A DNA stretch of 64,000 nucleotides, from assembly GCF_030553055.1 (NCBI RefSeq), contig NZ_CP130713.1, positions 1,550,001 through 1,614,000 on the forward strand, written 5' to 3'. This DNA is from Streptomyces sp. XD-27 (lineage in GTDB: Bacteria; Actinomycetota; Actinomycetes; Streptomycetales; Streptomycetaceae). Shown here piece by piece: positions 50,359 to 58,955 of the stretch (position 1 is the stretch's first letter; every line of letters begins with the position of its first letter). The notes beneath the pieces were generated by a model. The model was given only the letters and a program-made list of their open reading frames with translations. It was not told the DNA's origin and did not search any database. A program made the position numbers and the translations under genes.

Positions 50359-51882
50359 GTGCCCCATTCCATCGACGAGGACTTCCTGGCACTGCCGCTG
50401 CGGGCACTCGCGGACGCCGCCCTCGCCCGCGCCCGCGCGCTGGGAGCCGACCACGCCGACTTCCGCTTCGAGCGGGTGCGCAGCGCGTCCCTGCGGCTGC
50501 GGGACGCCAAGCCCGCCGCTTCGTCCGACATCACCGATCTGGGCTACGCGGTGCGCGTGGTGCACGGCGGCGCGTGGGGATTCGCCTCGGGGGTGGATCT
50601 GACGATGGACGCGGCGGCCCGGGTCGCCGCGCAGGCGGTGGCGATGGCCAAGCTGTCGGCCAAGGTGATCGCCGCCGCCGGATCCGACGAGCGGGTGGAG
50701 CTGGCGGACGAGCCGGTGCACGCCGACCGCACCTGGGTCTCCGCCTACGAGACCGACCCGTTCGAGGTACCCGACGCGGAGAAGACCGCGCTGCTCGCGG
50801 ACTGGAGCGAGCGGCTGCTGGCCGCGAAGGGGGTCGCGCACGCGGACGCGTCGCTGCTCTCCGTCCACGAGAACAAGTTCTACGCGGACACCGCGGGGAC
50901 CACGACCACGCAGCAGCGCGTGCGGGTGCACCCGCAGTTGACGGCCGTGGCCGTGGATCCGGAGAGCGGCGAGTTCGACTCCATGCGCACGCTCGCGCCG
51001 CCGGCGGGCCGCGGCTGGGAGTACCTCCGGGGAACGGGCTGGGACTGGGACGCCGAGCTGGCCGAGATCCCCGCCCTGCTCGCCGAGAAGATGAGCGCGC
51101 CGTCCGTCGAGGCCGGGGCGTACGACCTGGTGGTGGACCCGTCCAATCTGTGGCTGACCATCCACGAGTCGATCGGCCACGCCACCGAGCTGGACCGGGC
51201 GCTGGGCTACGAGGCGGCGTACGCGGGCACCTCGTTCGCCACGTTCGACCAGCTCGGGAAGCTCCGGTACGGCTCGGAGATCATGAACGTCACCGGGGAC
51301 CGGACCGCCGAGCACGGCCTGGCCACCATCGGGTACGACGACGAGGGCGTGGCCGGCCAGTCCTGGGACCTGGTCAAGGACGGGGTGCTGGTGGGCTACC
51401 AGCTGGACCGGCGGATCGCGAGGCTCACCGGGCTCGGCCGGTCCAACGGCTGCGCCTACGCGGACTCCCCCGCCCACGTCCCCGTCCAGCGGATGGCGAA
51501 CGTCTCGCTCCAGCCCGCGCCCGGCGGGCCGTCCACGGAGGAGCTGATCTCCGGGGTGGAGCGCGGGATCTACGTCGTCGGCGACCGCTCCTGGTCGATC
51601 GACATGCAGAGGTACAACTTCCAGTTCACCGGCCAGCGCTTCTTCAAGATCGAGAACGGCCGGCTGGCGGGCCAGCTGCGCGATGTGGCCTACCAGGCCA
51701 CCACCACGGACTTCTGGGGGTCGATGGCGGCCGTGGGCGGCCCGCAGACGTATGTCCTGGGCGGCGCGTTCAACTGCGGCAAGGCCCAGCCCGGCCAGGT
51801 CGCCGCCGTCTCGCACGGCTGCCCCTCCGCCCTCTTCCGCGGCGTCAACATCCTCAACACCACGCAGGAGGCCGGTCGATGA
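50359..51882 (+). CDS. TldD-family metalloprotease subunit
   Basis: A 507-aa TldD-like protein. The zinc-binding signature HESIGHATELDR near residue 274 is the TldD HExxxH...E motif. Other TldD features: LGYAVRVVHGGAWGFASGVD near 60 and a conserved C-terminal half (VGDRSWSIDMQRYNFQFTGQ, GGAFNCGKAQPGQVAAVSHG). TldD pairs with TldE (PmbA) to form a protease that clips leader peptides of modified peptides such as microcins; in Streptomyces the substrates are mostly unknown. GTG 50359 follows GGGAGG. The partner gene is downstream. A 32-bp direct repeat overlaps its end. Confidence 0.94.
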   Translation: MPHSIDEDFLALPLRALADAALARARALGADHADFRFERVRSASLRLRDAKPAASSDITDLGYAVRVVHGGAWGFASGVDLTMDAAARVAAQAVAMAKLSAKVIAAAGSDERVELADEPVHADRTWVSAYETDPFEVPDAEKTALLADWSERLLAAKGVAHADASLLSVHENKFYADTAGTTTTQQRVRVHPQLTAVAVDPESGEFDSMRTLAPPAGRGWEYLRGTGWDWDAELAEIPALLAEKMSAPSVEAGAYDLVVDPSNLWLTIHESIGHATELDRALGYEAAYAGTSFATFDQLGKLRYGSEIMNVTGDRTAEHGLATIGYDDEGVAGQSWDLVKDGVLVGYQLDRRIARLTGLGRSNGCAYADSPAHVPVQRMANVSLQPAPGGPSTEELISGVERGIYVVGDRSWSIDMQRYNFQFTGQRFFKIENGRLAGQLRDVAYQATTTDFWGSMAAVGGPQTYVLGGAFNCGKAQPGQVAAVSHGCPSALFRGVNILNTTQEAGR

Positions 51883-51969
51883 GCGGCCACCACGGGATCT
51901 GCCGGGGGTCCGGGGGTCGCCCCCGGGCAAGCACAGTCTCAACACCACGCAGGAGGCCGGTCGATGAGC
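51853..51969. repeat. 32-bp direct repeat spanning the TldD stop and the TldE start
   Basis: An identical 32-bp copy is found at 51853-51884 and 51938-51969, 85 bp apart. Each includes GGAGG and the ATGA where the upstream TGA and downstream ATG would overlap. The intervening DNA holds a GC-rich intergenic palindrome (gggggtccgggggtcgcccc). It reads as insertion or duplication at the original overlap. Confidence 0.85.
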
Positions 51970-53364
51970 CGTACGGGTCGTACGCACAAGCCGCACGAGA
52001 TCGTCGAGCGGGCGCTGGAGCTGTCCCGCGCGGACGGCTGCGTGGTGATCGCCGACGAGACGTCCAGCGCCAATCTGCGCTGGGCGGGCAACGCCCTGAC
52101 CACCAACGGCGTCACCCGCGGCCGCACGCTCACCGTCATCGCGACCGTCGACGGCAAGGAGGGCACCGCCTCCGGTGTGGTGTCGCGGTCGGCGGTGACC
52201 GCCGACGACCTGGAGCCGCTGGTCCGCGCCGCCGAGGACGCCGCCCGGGACGCGGGCCCCGCCGAGGACGCCCAGCCGCTGGTCGAAGGGGTCCCCGCGG
52301 CCGCCGACTTCACCGAGCCGCCCGCCGAGACCTCCTCGGAGGTCTTCGCCGCCTTCGCCCCGGCGCTGGGCGAGTCCTTCGCCCGGGCGCGCGCCGGGGG
52401 CCGGGAGCTCTACGGCTTCGCCAACCACGAGCTCGTCTCCAGCTACCTGGGCACCTCCACCGGCCTGCGGCTCCGGCACGACCAGCCCACCGGCACGCTG
52501 GAGCTCAACGCCAAGTCGCCGGACCGCTCGCGCTCGGCCTGGGTGGGCCGCGCGACCCGGGACTTCCGGGACGTGGACCCGGCCGCGCTGGACGCCGAGC
52601 TGGCGCGGCGGCTGTCGTGGGCCGAGCGGAGGATCGAGCTGCCCGCCGGACGGTACGAGACGCTGCTGCCGCCGACCGCCGTGGCCGACCTGCTGATCTA
52701 CACGATGTGGTCGGCGGTGGCGCGGGACGCGGCGGAGGGCCGGACGGTCTTCAGCAAGCCGGGCGGCGGCACGCGCGTCGGCGAGAAGCTGTCCCGGCTG
52801 CCGCTGACCCTGCGCAGCGATCCGCGCGAGCCGGGCCTGGAGGCGGCACCGTTCGTCCTCGCGCACTCCTCCGGCGACGACGCGTCCGTCTTCGACAACG
52901 GGCTGCCGCTGCCCGCCACCGACTGGATCGCCGACGGGGTGCTGAACCACCTGCTGACCACCCGGCACAGCGCGGGCCTGACGGGCCTGCCGGTGGCCCC
53001 GGGCATCGACAACCTGATCCTCGACGCGGGCGGCACCCGCTCCCTGGAGGAGATGGTGGCGGGCACCGAGCGCGGCCTGCTGCTGACCTGCCTGTGGTAC
53101 ATCCGCGAGGTGGACCCGGCCACCCTGCTGCTCACCGGCCTGACCCGGGACGGCGTCTATCTCGTCGAGGGCGGCGAGGTCGTCGGCGAGGTGAACAACT
53201 TCCGCTTCAACGAGTCGCCGGTGGACCTGCTCTCCCGCGCGACCGAGGCGGGCCGTACGGAACCGACGCTGCCGCGCGAGTGGAGCGACTGGTTCACCCG
53301 GGCCGCGATGCCGCCGCTGCGGGTGCCCGACTTCAACATGAGCTCGGTCAGCCGGGGCGTGTGA
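51964..53364 (+). CDS. TldE/PmbA-family metalloprotease subunit
   Basis: A 466-aa partner of TldD; it lacks the HExxxH zinc motif, as TldE/PmbA proteins do. Features: SSANLRWAGNALTTNGVTRG, RTLTVIATVDGKEGTASGVV, TGLTGLPVAPGIDNLILDAG, GTRSLEEMVAGTERGLLLTC and a C-terminal segment VYLVEGGEVVGEVNNFRFNE. It stabilises and activates TldD. ATG 51964 follows GGAGG, in the second copy of the direct repeat. Co-transcribed with the TldD gene. Ends just before tyrS. Confidence 0.93.
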   Translation: MSRTGRTHKPHEIVERALELSRADGCVVIADETSSANLRWAGNALTTNGVTRGRTLTVIATVDGKEGTASGVVSRSAVTADDLEPLVRAAEDAARDAGPAEDAQPLVEGVPAAADFTEPPAETSSEVFAAFAPALGESFARARAGGRELYGFANHELVSSYLGTSTGLRLRHDQPTGTLELNAKSPDRSRSAWVGRATRDFRDVDPAALDAELARRLSWAERRIELPAGRYETLLPPTAVADLLIYTMWSAVARDAAEGRTVFSKPGGGTRVGEKLSRLPLTLRSDPREPGLEAAPFVLAHSSGDDASVFDNGLPLPATDWIADGVLNHLLTTRHSAGLTGLPVAPGIDNLILDAGGTRSLEEMVAGTERGLLLTCLWYIREVDPATLLLTGLTRDGVYLVEGGEVVGEVNNFRFNESPVDLLSRATEAGRTEPTLPREWSDWFTRAAMPPLRVPDFNMSSVSRGV

Positions 53365-53459
53365 CCCGGCCGGGGCCGATCTCCCCGGCGTGACCGGCCC
53401 GCATGACCAAATAGACTCGACCTGTCCTTCGTCCGACCACCATCCTCAGGAACGCCACG

Positions 53460-54875
53460 ATGACACGCCTCGGCGACTCCGTCGCGCGCGCCAGCGCACT
53501 GCTGGCGCAGGACCTCTCCTCCGACTCCACCGTGGAGCAGCTGCTCACGGAGACCAAGGCGCGGCGCTATCTGGACCTGACGGACCTGTCGGCGAAGGAG
53601 CAGGCCGAGCTGATCGCCTCCCGTACGGTCGAGGTGCTGCCCAGCCCGGAGCGGCTCGCCGAGCGGATCGAGAAGCGGCGGGCCGAGGGCAGGGGCCTGC
53701 ACGTCAAGCTGGGCATCGACCCCACGGCGACGGACGTGCACCTGGGCCACGCCGTGCCGCTGATCGTCCTCAGCCGGTTCCAGCGGCTCGGCCACGACGT
53801 CACCCTGATCATCGGTGACTTCACCGCCAAGATCGGCGACCCGTCCGGCCGTACGACCGAGCGCCCGCCGCTGACCGACGAGGACATCGCGAAGAACCTC
53901 GCCACCTACCGGGAGCAGGTGCGGCCGTTCTTCGACTTCGAGAAGGTCAGCTTCCGGCAGAACAGCGAGTGGCTGGCGCCGTACACCTTCCCCCGGCTGC
54001 TGGCCCTGCTCGCCCACGTACCGGTCTCGCAGCTGCTGCAGCGCGAGGACTTCCGCAACCGTCTGGCGGAGGGCTCCGGGCTGACCATGACGGAGCTGCT
54101 GTACCCCATCGCGCAGGGCCTGGACTCGGTGGCGCTGGAGTGCGACGTCGAGCTGGGCGGCGCGGACCAGCTGCTCAACCTGCAGATGGGCCGCAAGCTC
54201 ATGGAGCTGGAGGGCCAGAAGCCGCAGCTGGTCGTCACCATGCCGCTGATCGAGGGCACGGACGGCACCGGCGCCAAGATGTCCAAGTCCAAGGGGAACT
54301 ACGTCGGGCTGACGGCGCCCGCCGACGACGTGTTCGGCAAGATCATGTCGGTGCCGGACCGGCTGATGGAGCCGTACCTCAAGGCGTGGACCGAGTGGAC
54401 GGACGAGGAGATCGCGCTCGTCCTGGCGCGGGTGGCGGACAGGTCGCTGCACCCGATGGACCTCAAGAAGGTCCTGGCGGGCGAGGTCGCCGCGGCGCTG
54501 TACGGCGTGGCGGCGGCGATGACGGCGCGCGCCGGGTTCGTGGCGCAGTTCTCCAAGAAGAGCTTCGCGGACGTGGAGTCGCTGCCGGTGGTGGACCTGG
54601 CCGAGCACGGCGCGGAGTCCGTCACCGCCGTGCTGGCGAAGGTGCTGGCGTTCCAGCCCAGCGCCTCGGCCGCGCGCCGGGTCGCCAAGCAGAACGGGCT
54701 GCGACTGGTCGTCGACTCCGCGGACGGCCAGCAGAACGTGGTGCTGACCGAAGCCCAGGCCATCCGGCCGCTCGCCGAGGTCGTGGGCGAGGTGCTGGAG
54801 GGCGGGGAGTTCACCGACCCGGGCACCGTCTACCTCAAGGCGGGCCGGAAGATCGCGGAGATCGGCGGGCGCTGA
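53460..54875 (+). CDS. tyrS: Tyrosyl-tRNA synthetase
   Basis: Charges tRNA-Tyr with tyrosine, a class-Ic synthetase. A 471-aa protein. The HIGH signature reads LGIDPTATDVHLGHAVPLIV and KMSKS is in GTGAKMSKSKGNYVGL. The tyrosine-specific region has GDFTAKIGDPSGRTTERPPL, YPIAQGLDSVALECDVELGG and ADQLLNLQMGRKLMELEGQK. A C-terminal S4 domain (SASAARRVAKQNGLRLVVDS) contacts the tRNA. About 45 extra N-terminal residues compared with short TyrRS. ATG 53460 with GGAACGCCACG upstream is modest but fits the family start. No T-box leader is visible. Confidence 0.97.
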   Translation: MTRLGDSVARASALLAQDLSSDSTVEQLLTETKARRYLDLTDLSAKEQAELIASRTVEVLPSPERLAERIEKRRAEGRGLHVKLGIDPTATDVHLGHAVPLIVLSRFQRLGHDVTLIIGDFTAKIGDPSGRTTERPPLTDEDIAKNLATYREQVRPFFDFEKVSFRQNSEWLAPYTFPRLLALLAHVPVSQLLQREDFRNRLAEGSGLTMTELLYPIAQGLDSVALECDVELGGADQLLNLQMGRKLMELEGQKPQLVVTMPLIEGTDGTGAKMSKSKGNYVGLTAPADDVFGKIMSVPDRLMEPYLKAWTEWTDEEIALVLARVADRSLHPMDLKKVLAGEVAAALYGVAAAMTARAGFVAQFSKKSFADVESLPVVDLAEHGAESVTAVLAKVLAFQPSASAARRVAKQNGLRLVVDSADGQQNVVLTEAQAIRPLAEVVGEVLEGGEFTDPGTVYLKAGRKIAEIGGR

Positions 54876-54884
54876 CGCCCAGGG

Positions 54885-55163
54885 TCAGGCGCGCCCCCTG
54901 GGCCGTCCGCGGATGGCGGCCCACAGGGGTGTGCCGAGGGCCACGATGAGTACGGCGCCGGCCAGCTGGAACAGGTGCCGCCCCCAGTCGACGCCGTCGG
55001 TCTCGTCGATGCCGATCCCGGCCGCGACGGAGTTGCCCACGATGGCGCCCAGGATGCCGAAGACCGCGGTCAGCCAGATCGGGATGTTCTGCCTGCCCGG
55101 GAGGATGGCTCTGGCGAGAGCCCCGAGCACCAGTCCCACGATGATCGCCCAGAGCCAGTTCAT
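54885..55163 (-). CDS. GlsB/YeaQ/YmgE-family stress-response membrane protein
   Basis: A 92-aa protein with about three membrane helices: WLWAIIVGLVLGALARAILP, WLTAVFGILGAIVGNSVAAG, and LFQLAGAVLIVALGTPLWAA. The Gly-rich, Pro-flanked pattern with ARAILPGRQ is typical of transglycosylase-associated / GlsB proteins, small inner-membrane stress proteins. GAGGAGG before ATG 55163. Convergent with tyrS, 9 bp apart, so no room for a separate terminator. Confidence 0.9.
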   Translation of the reverse strand: MNWLWAIIVGLVLGALARAILPGRQNIPIWLTAVFGILGAIVGNSVAAGIGIDETDGVDWGRHLFQLAGAVLIVALGTPLWAAIRGRPRGRA

Positions 55164-55378
55164 GTCGTCGCCTCCTCGTGCGGCGCCGAGTTGCGCGTCT
55201 GGTCCCAGTGTGGGTCCGGAACGACTACGCCGCACACCGGAGCCGCCGGTACGCCGACCGGCGGATGCGCACGCGGCCGCCCGTGTGACCCGGCGTCGAT
55301 CCGGCCCCAGGTGAGGCGTACCGTGGAGGGTGTCCGGACCGGGGGAGAGCCGGTACAGCAGTCAGGCGGTGGAATGCG

Positions 55379-55753
55379 ATGCGGAAGCGAAACAGCACGG
55401 AGGTCTTCCGGATCACCGGCGCGCGGCGGGGGCTCGAGGAGGATGTGCGCAGCCGGCAGCGCCGCTACGTCATCTCGATGACCATCCGCACGATTTCGGT
55501 GGTGCTGGCCGCGGTGCTGTGGAACGTGGAACGGCACGTCGCGTTCGTCGCGCTGGCCCTGGGACTGCTGCTGCCGTACATCGCGGTGGTGATCGCCAAC
55601 GCCGGTCGGGAGAACGCCCCGTCGCTGCCCAACTCCTTCATCCAGCCGCCCACTCGGCCGATGCTGGACCCCGGTGAGAGCGCTCATCTTCCGGAACCGA
55701 CACCGGAAGATGTCGACCACGGAAGCGGAAAGGGCCCGGCGGCGAGCGGCTGA
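55379..55753 (+). CDS. DUF3099-family membrane protein
   Basis: A 124-aa protein with two membrane segments (MTIRTISVVLAAVLWNV and HVAFVALALGLLLPYIAVVI) and the family motif FRITGARRGLEEDVRSRQRR at the N-terminus; the C-terminus is polar (SFIQPPTRPMLDPGESAH). DUF3099 proteins are actinobacterial and of unknown function. ATG 55379 follows AGGCGGTGGA. A strong hairpin at 55875-55910 lies beyond its end. Confidence 0.85.
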   Translation: MRKRNSTEVFRITGARRGLEEDVRSRQRRYVISMTIRTISVVLAAVLWNVERHVAFVALALGLLLPYIAVVIANAGRENAPSLPNSFIQPPTRPMLDPGESAHLPEPTPEDVDHGSGKGPAASG

Positions 55754-55874
55754 CCTGCCGCGGAGCCGTATCCTCAAGAAAACCTCAGATCAATCACGCG
55801 GTTCCGGTGCACCGGGCCCCATGCCGCATGACATACTGCGTACGCGCTCCGCATCCCCCGTCGGAGCGAGGTCC

Positions 55875-55910
55875 GACGCCGGGCAGCTCCCCCCGTGGCT
55901 GCCCGGCGTC
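55875..55910 (+). terminator. Hairpin between DUF3099 gene and small zinc-like gene
   Basis: A 13-bp perfect stem (55875-55887 / 55898-55910) with a 10-nt loop. Likely terminator, also close to the start of the next gene. Confidence 0.75.
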
Positions 55911-55945
55911 GCCATGTTCGCAGGGATATCCGTAGGGTTGAGCCC

Positions 55946-56176
55946 GTGAACTCCCCTGAGAACGCCACCATCTGCTCGGCCAAGGGCTGCCGCGCGGCCG
56001 CCGTCTGGGTGCTGGCGTGGAACAACCCGAAGATCCACACCCCGGAGCGCCGCAAGACCTGGCTGGCGTGCGAGGAGCACCGCGAGCATCTGTCCCAGTT
56101 CCTGGGTGTGCGGGGCTTCTTGAAGGACGTCGTGCCGCTGGAGGAGTGGGAGCGGCGGTCAGCCGCCGATCGCTGA
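55946..56176 (+). CDS. Small Cys/His-rich protein, possible zinc-binding
   Basis: A 76-aa protein starting at GTG 55946 with no clear family. It shows ICSAKGCRAAAVWVLAWNNP, then TWLACEEHREHLSQFLGVRG, a C-x4-C ... C-x2-H-x2-H arrangement compatible with a zinc-binding fold. GC-biased codon use and the position support a gene. Its 3' end overlaps the convergent moaA stop by 18 bp, so transcription collision is possible. Function unknown. Confidence 0.7.
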   Translation: MNSPENATICSAKGCRAAAVWVLAWNNPKIHTPERRKTWLACEEHREHLSQFLGVRGFLKDVVPLEEWERRSAADR

Positions 56177-57148
56177 CATCGGGCGGTCGGGCTGGAGGAA
56201 CGAGGGGTCGTCGAGGCCGGAGCCGGCCTTCTTGCCCCACATCGCCGTCCGCCACAGCGCGGCGATCTCCTCGTCCGGCGCTCCGGAGCGCAGGGCTCCG
56301 CGCAGGTCGGATTCCTCGCGCGCGAACAGGCAGGTGCGCACCTGTCCGTCGGCGGTGAGCCGGGTGCGGTCGCAGGCGCGGCAGAAGGGCCGGGTGACGG
56401 AGGCGATGACGCCGACCCGGGCGGGGCCGCCGTCGACCAGCCAGCGCTCGGCGGGGGCCGAGCCGCGCGTGTCCGTGTCCTCGGGGTCAAGGGTGAAGCG
56501 CGTGCGCAGGGAGGCCAGGATGTCCCCGGCGGTGATCATGCCGTCGCGCGTCCAGCCGTGCTGGGCGTCGAGGGGCATCTGCTCGATGAAGCGCAGTTCG
56601 TAGTCGTTCTCGACGGCCCAGGCGAGGAGGTCGGGCGCCTCGTCGTCGTTGAGGCCCGGCATGAGGACGGCGTTGACCTTGACGGGGGCGAGCCCGGCGG
56701 CGCGGGCGGCGGCGAGCCCTTCGAGGACGTCGTGGTGGCGCTTGCGCCGGGTCAGGGCCTGGAAGACGTCGGGGCGCAGGGTGTCGAGGGAGACGTTGAC
56801 CCGGTCCAGTCCGGCGTCCCGCAGCGCGGTGGCGGTGCGGGCGAGCCCTATGCCGTTGGTGGTGAGCGACATCCTGGGGCGGGGCGCGAGGGCGGCGCAG
56901 CGCTCGACGATGCCGACGAGGCCGGGGCGCAGCAGCGGCTCGCCACCGGTGAAGCGGACCTCGGTGACGCCCAGCTCGGTCACGGCGATCCGGATCAGCC
57001 GGACGATCTCGTCATCGGTGAGCAGGTCGGGCTTGGCGAGCCACTGGAGCCCTTCTTCCGGCATGCAGTAGGTGCAGCGCAGGTTGCAGCGGTCGGTCAG
57101 GGAGACCCGCAGGTCGGTGGCGACCCGGCCGTAGGTGTCGATCAGCAT
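56159..57148 (-). CDS. moaA: GTP 3',8-cyclase (molybdenum cofactor biosynthesis)
   Basis: A radical-SAM enzyme that turns GTP into the precursor of molybdopterin, with MoaC. A 329-aa protein. The N-terminal CX3CX2C motif reads LTDRCNLRCTYCMPEEG, binding the SAM-reducing 4Fe-4S cluster. A second C-terminal cluster motif is SVTRPFCRACDRTRLTADGQ with VRTCLFAREE, and the conserved C-terminal GG (SAIGG) is present. VRFTGGEPLLRPGLVGI and NVSLDTLRPDVFQALTRR are family-typical. ATG 57148. moaC or other moa genes are not adjacent. Confidence 0.96.
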   Translation of the reverse strand: MLIDTYGRVATDLRVSLTDRCNLRCTYCMPEEGLQWLAKPDLLTDDEIVRLIRIAVTELGVTEVRFTGGEPLLRPGLVGIVERCAALAPRPRMSLTTNGIGLARTATALRDAGLDRVNVSLDTLRPDVFQALTRRKRHHDVLEGLAAARAAGLAPVKVNAVLMPGLNDDEAPDLLAWAVENDYELRFIEQMPLDAQHGWTRDGMITAGDILASLRTRFTLDPEDTDTRGSAPAERWLVDGGPARVGVIASVTRPFCRACDRTRLTADGQVRTCLFAREESDLRGALRSGAPDEEIAALWRTAMWGKKAGSGLDDPSFLQPDRPMSAIGG

Positions 57149-57219
57149 GGTGGCGGCCCCTCCACGGAACGTGATGCCTGCGCTGCGCCTTCTCTCGCAG
57201 CGTACGTGAGTCCCAGGAT

Positions 57220-57238
57220 CTTCAACAGTTCGTTGAAG
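57220..57238. promoter_or_regulatory. Palindrome upstream of moaA
   Basis: A perfect inverted repeat cttcaac-agttc-gttgaag (57220-57226 / 57232-57238), about 70 bp before moaA, in an AT-richer patch. Its form (TTCAAC...GTTGAA) resembles MarR-type operators; the regulator is unknown. Confidence 0.5.
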
Positions 57239-57294
57239 TTACGGAGTCCTCACCGTCCGTGTCAGGGGCCGAAGAGGCCGTCCATAAGGGGCGT

Positions 57295-57318
57295 ACGACC
57301 CGGCGCCGACCGGGTCGT
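57295..57318 (-). terminator. Terminator after actP
   Basis: A 9-bp perfect stem (57295-57303 / 57310-57318) with a 6-nt loop, 12 bp after the actP stop, separating it from moaA. Confidence 0.65.
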
Positions 57319-57329
57319 CACGCCATCCG

Positions 57330-58955
57330 TCAGTGGGCGCCGTATCCGGTGAGCGACCGGACCTCCAGCTCGGCGTACTTCTCGGCGTCCGGCTCCTCCT
57401 TGGACAGCAGCGAGCCGAGCCAGCCGAGCAGGAAGCCCAGCGGGATGGAGACCAGGCCCGGGTTCTCCAGCGGGAACCAGTAGAAGTCCACGTCCGGGAA
57501 CATCGAGGTCTCCTTGCCGGAGACCACCGGCGAGAACAGCACCAGGAAGACGGAGGAGAACAGGCCGCCGTAGATGGACCACAGGGCGCCGGAGGTGGTG
57601 AACCGCTTCCAGAACAGGCTGTACAGGATCGTGGGGAGGTTGGCGGAGGCGGCGACCGCGAAGGCCAGCGCCACCAGGCCCGCGACGTTGAGGTCCCGGG
57701 CGAAGACCCCGAGAACGACGGCGACGACGCCGATGCCGACGGTCGCCCAGCGGGCCGCGGAGATCTCCTCCTTCTGCGTCGCCTCGCCCTTGCGGATGAC
57801 GTTGGCGTACAGGTCGTGGGCGAAGGAGGACGAGGAGGCGAGGGTGAGCCCGGCGACGACGGCGAGGATCGTGGCGAAGGCCACCGCCGAGATCACGGCG
57901 AGCAGGATCGCGCCGCCCGTGGAGCCCGGCCCGCCGCCGATCTCCTCGGCGAGCATCGGGGCCGCGGCGTTGCCCGCCTTGTTCTTGGCCTTGATCACGT
58001 CGCGGTTCAGCAGCGCGGCGGCGCCGAAGCCCAGCGCGATGGTCATCAGGTAGAAGGCGCCGATGATGCCGATCGCCCAGTTCACCGACGTGCGGGCGGC
58101 CTGGGCCGTGGGGACGGTGTAGAAGCGGACCAGGATGTGCGGCAGCCCGGCGGTGCCGAGCACCAGGGCGAGACCGAGCGAGATGAAGTCCAGCTTGGTG
58201 GTGCCGCTGAGCCCGTATTTGACCCCTGGCTCCAGGAACGCACCGCCCAGGCCGCTGTTCTCGGCCGCCTCGCCGAGGAGTCTGGAGACGTTGAAGTCGA
58301 ACTTGAGCAGCACCAGGAAGGTGATCAGGAGGGTGCCCGCGATCAGCAGGACCGCCTTGACCATCTGCACCCAGGTGGTGCCCTTCATGCCGCCGACGGA
58401 GACGTACAGGATCATCACGGCGCCGACGAGGACGACGACGAGGATCTGGCCCGCCTCGCTGGTGATGCCGAGCAGCAGCGAGACCAGGACGCCGGCGCCC
58501 GCCATCTGGGCCAGCAGGTAGAAGATCGACACCACGATGGTGGAGGTGCCGGCCGCGGTGCGGACCGGGCGCTGGCGCATCCGGTACGCGAGCACGTCGC
58601 CCATGGTGAACCGGCCGGAGTTGCGCAGCGGTTCGGCGACGAGCAACAGCGCCACCAGCCAGGCGACGAGGAAGCCGATGGAGTACAGGAAGCCGTCATA
58701 GCCGTTGAGGGCGATGAGGCCGGCGATGCCGAGGAAGGACGCGGCGGACATGTAGTCGCCGGAGATGGCGAGTCCGTTCTGGAAGCCGGAGAACTGGCGG
58801 CCGCCTGCGTAGAAGTCGGTGGCGTCCTTGGTCTGCCGGCCCGCCCATACGGTGATGGCGAGGGTCGCGGCGACGAAGACCGCGAAGAGCGTGATGATCA
58901 GCGGCCGGTTGCCGTGGCCGCTTCCGGCGGCGAGCAGGAGGGCGGTGTCGCTCAC
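57330..58955 (-). CDS. actP: Sodium:solute symporter, acetate permease ActP-like
   Basis: An SSS-family inner-membrane transporter of 541 aa, about 13 helices. Hallmarks: TKDATDFYAGGRQFSGFQNG, LAISGDYMSAASFLGIAGLI, AVGGMKGTTWVQMVKAVLL-like (YVSVGGMKGTTWVQMVK), GLPHILVRFYTVPTAQAART, and SSSSFAHDLYANVIRKGEAT. This is the pattern of cation/acetate symporters (ActP/MctC). GTG 58955 overlaps the DUF485 stop as GTGA, so translation is coupled. It follows the small DUF485 protein, as in yjcH-actP of enteric bacteria. A Crp-type site precedes the operon. Short-chain organic acid uptake is likely, exact substrate inferred. Confidence 0.93.
   Translation of the reverse strand: MSDTALLLAAGSGHGNRPLIITLFAVFVAATLAITVWAGRQTKDATDFYAGGRQFSGFQNGLAISGDYMSAASFLGIAGLIALNGYDGFLYSIGFLVAWLVALLLVAEPLRNSGRFTMGDVLAYRMRQRPVRTAAGTSTIVVSIFYLLAQMAGAGVLVSLLLGITSEAGQILVVVLVGAVMILYVSVGGMKGTTWVQMVKAVLLIAGTLLITFLVLLKFDFNVSRLLGEAAENSGLGGAFLEPGVKYGLSGTTKLDFISLGLALVLGTAGLPHILVRFYTVPTAQAARTSVNWAIGIIGAFYLMTIALGFGAAALLNRDVIKAKNKAGNAAAPMLAEEIGGGPGSTGGAILLAVISAVAFATILAVVAGLTLASSSSFAHDLYANVIRKGEATQKEEISAARWATVGIGVVAVVLGVFARDLNVAGLVALAFAVAASANLPTILYSLFWKRFTTSGALWSIYGGLFSSVFLVLFSPVVSGKETSMFPDVDFYWFPLENPGLVSIPLGFLLGWLGSLLSKEEPDAEKYAELEVRSLTGYGAH

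Noticed and set aside
50332..52968. Long antisense ORF (878 codons) over the TldD/TldE genes
   Set aside because: Shadow of two well-supported genes; composition is typical of antisense frames.
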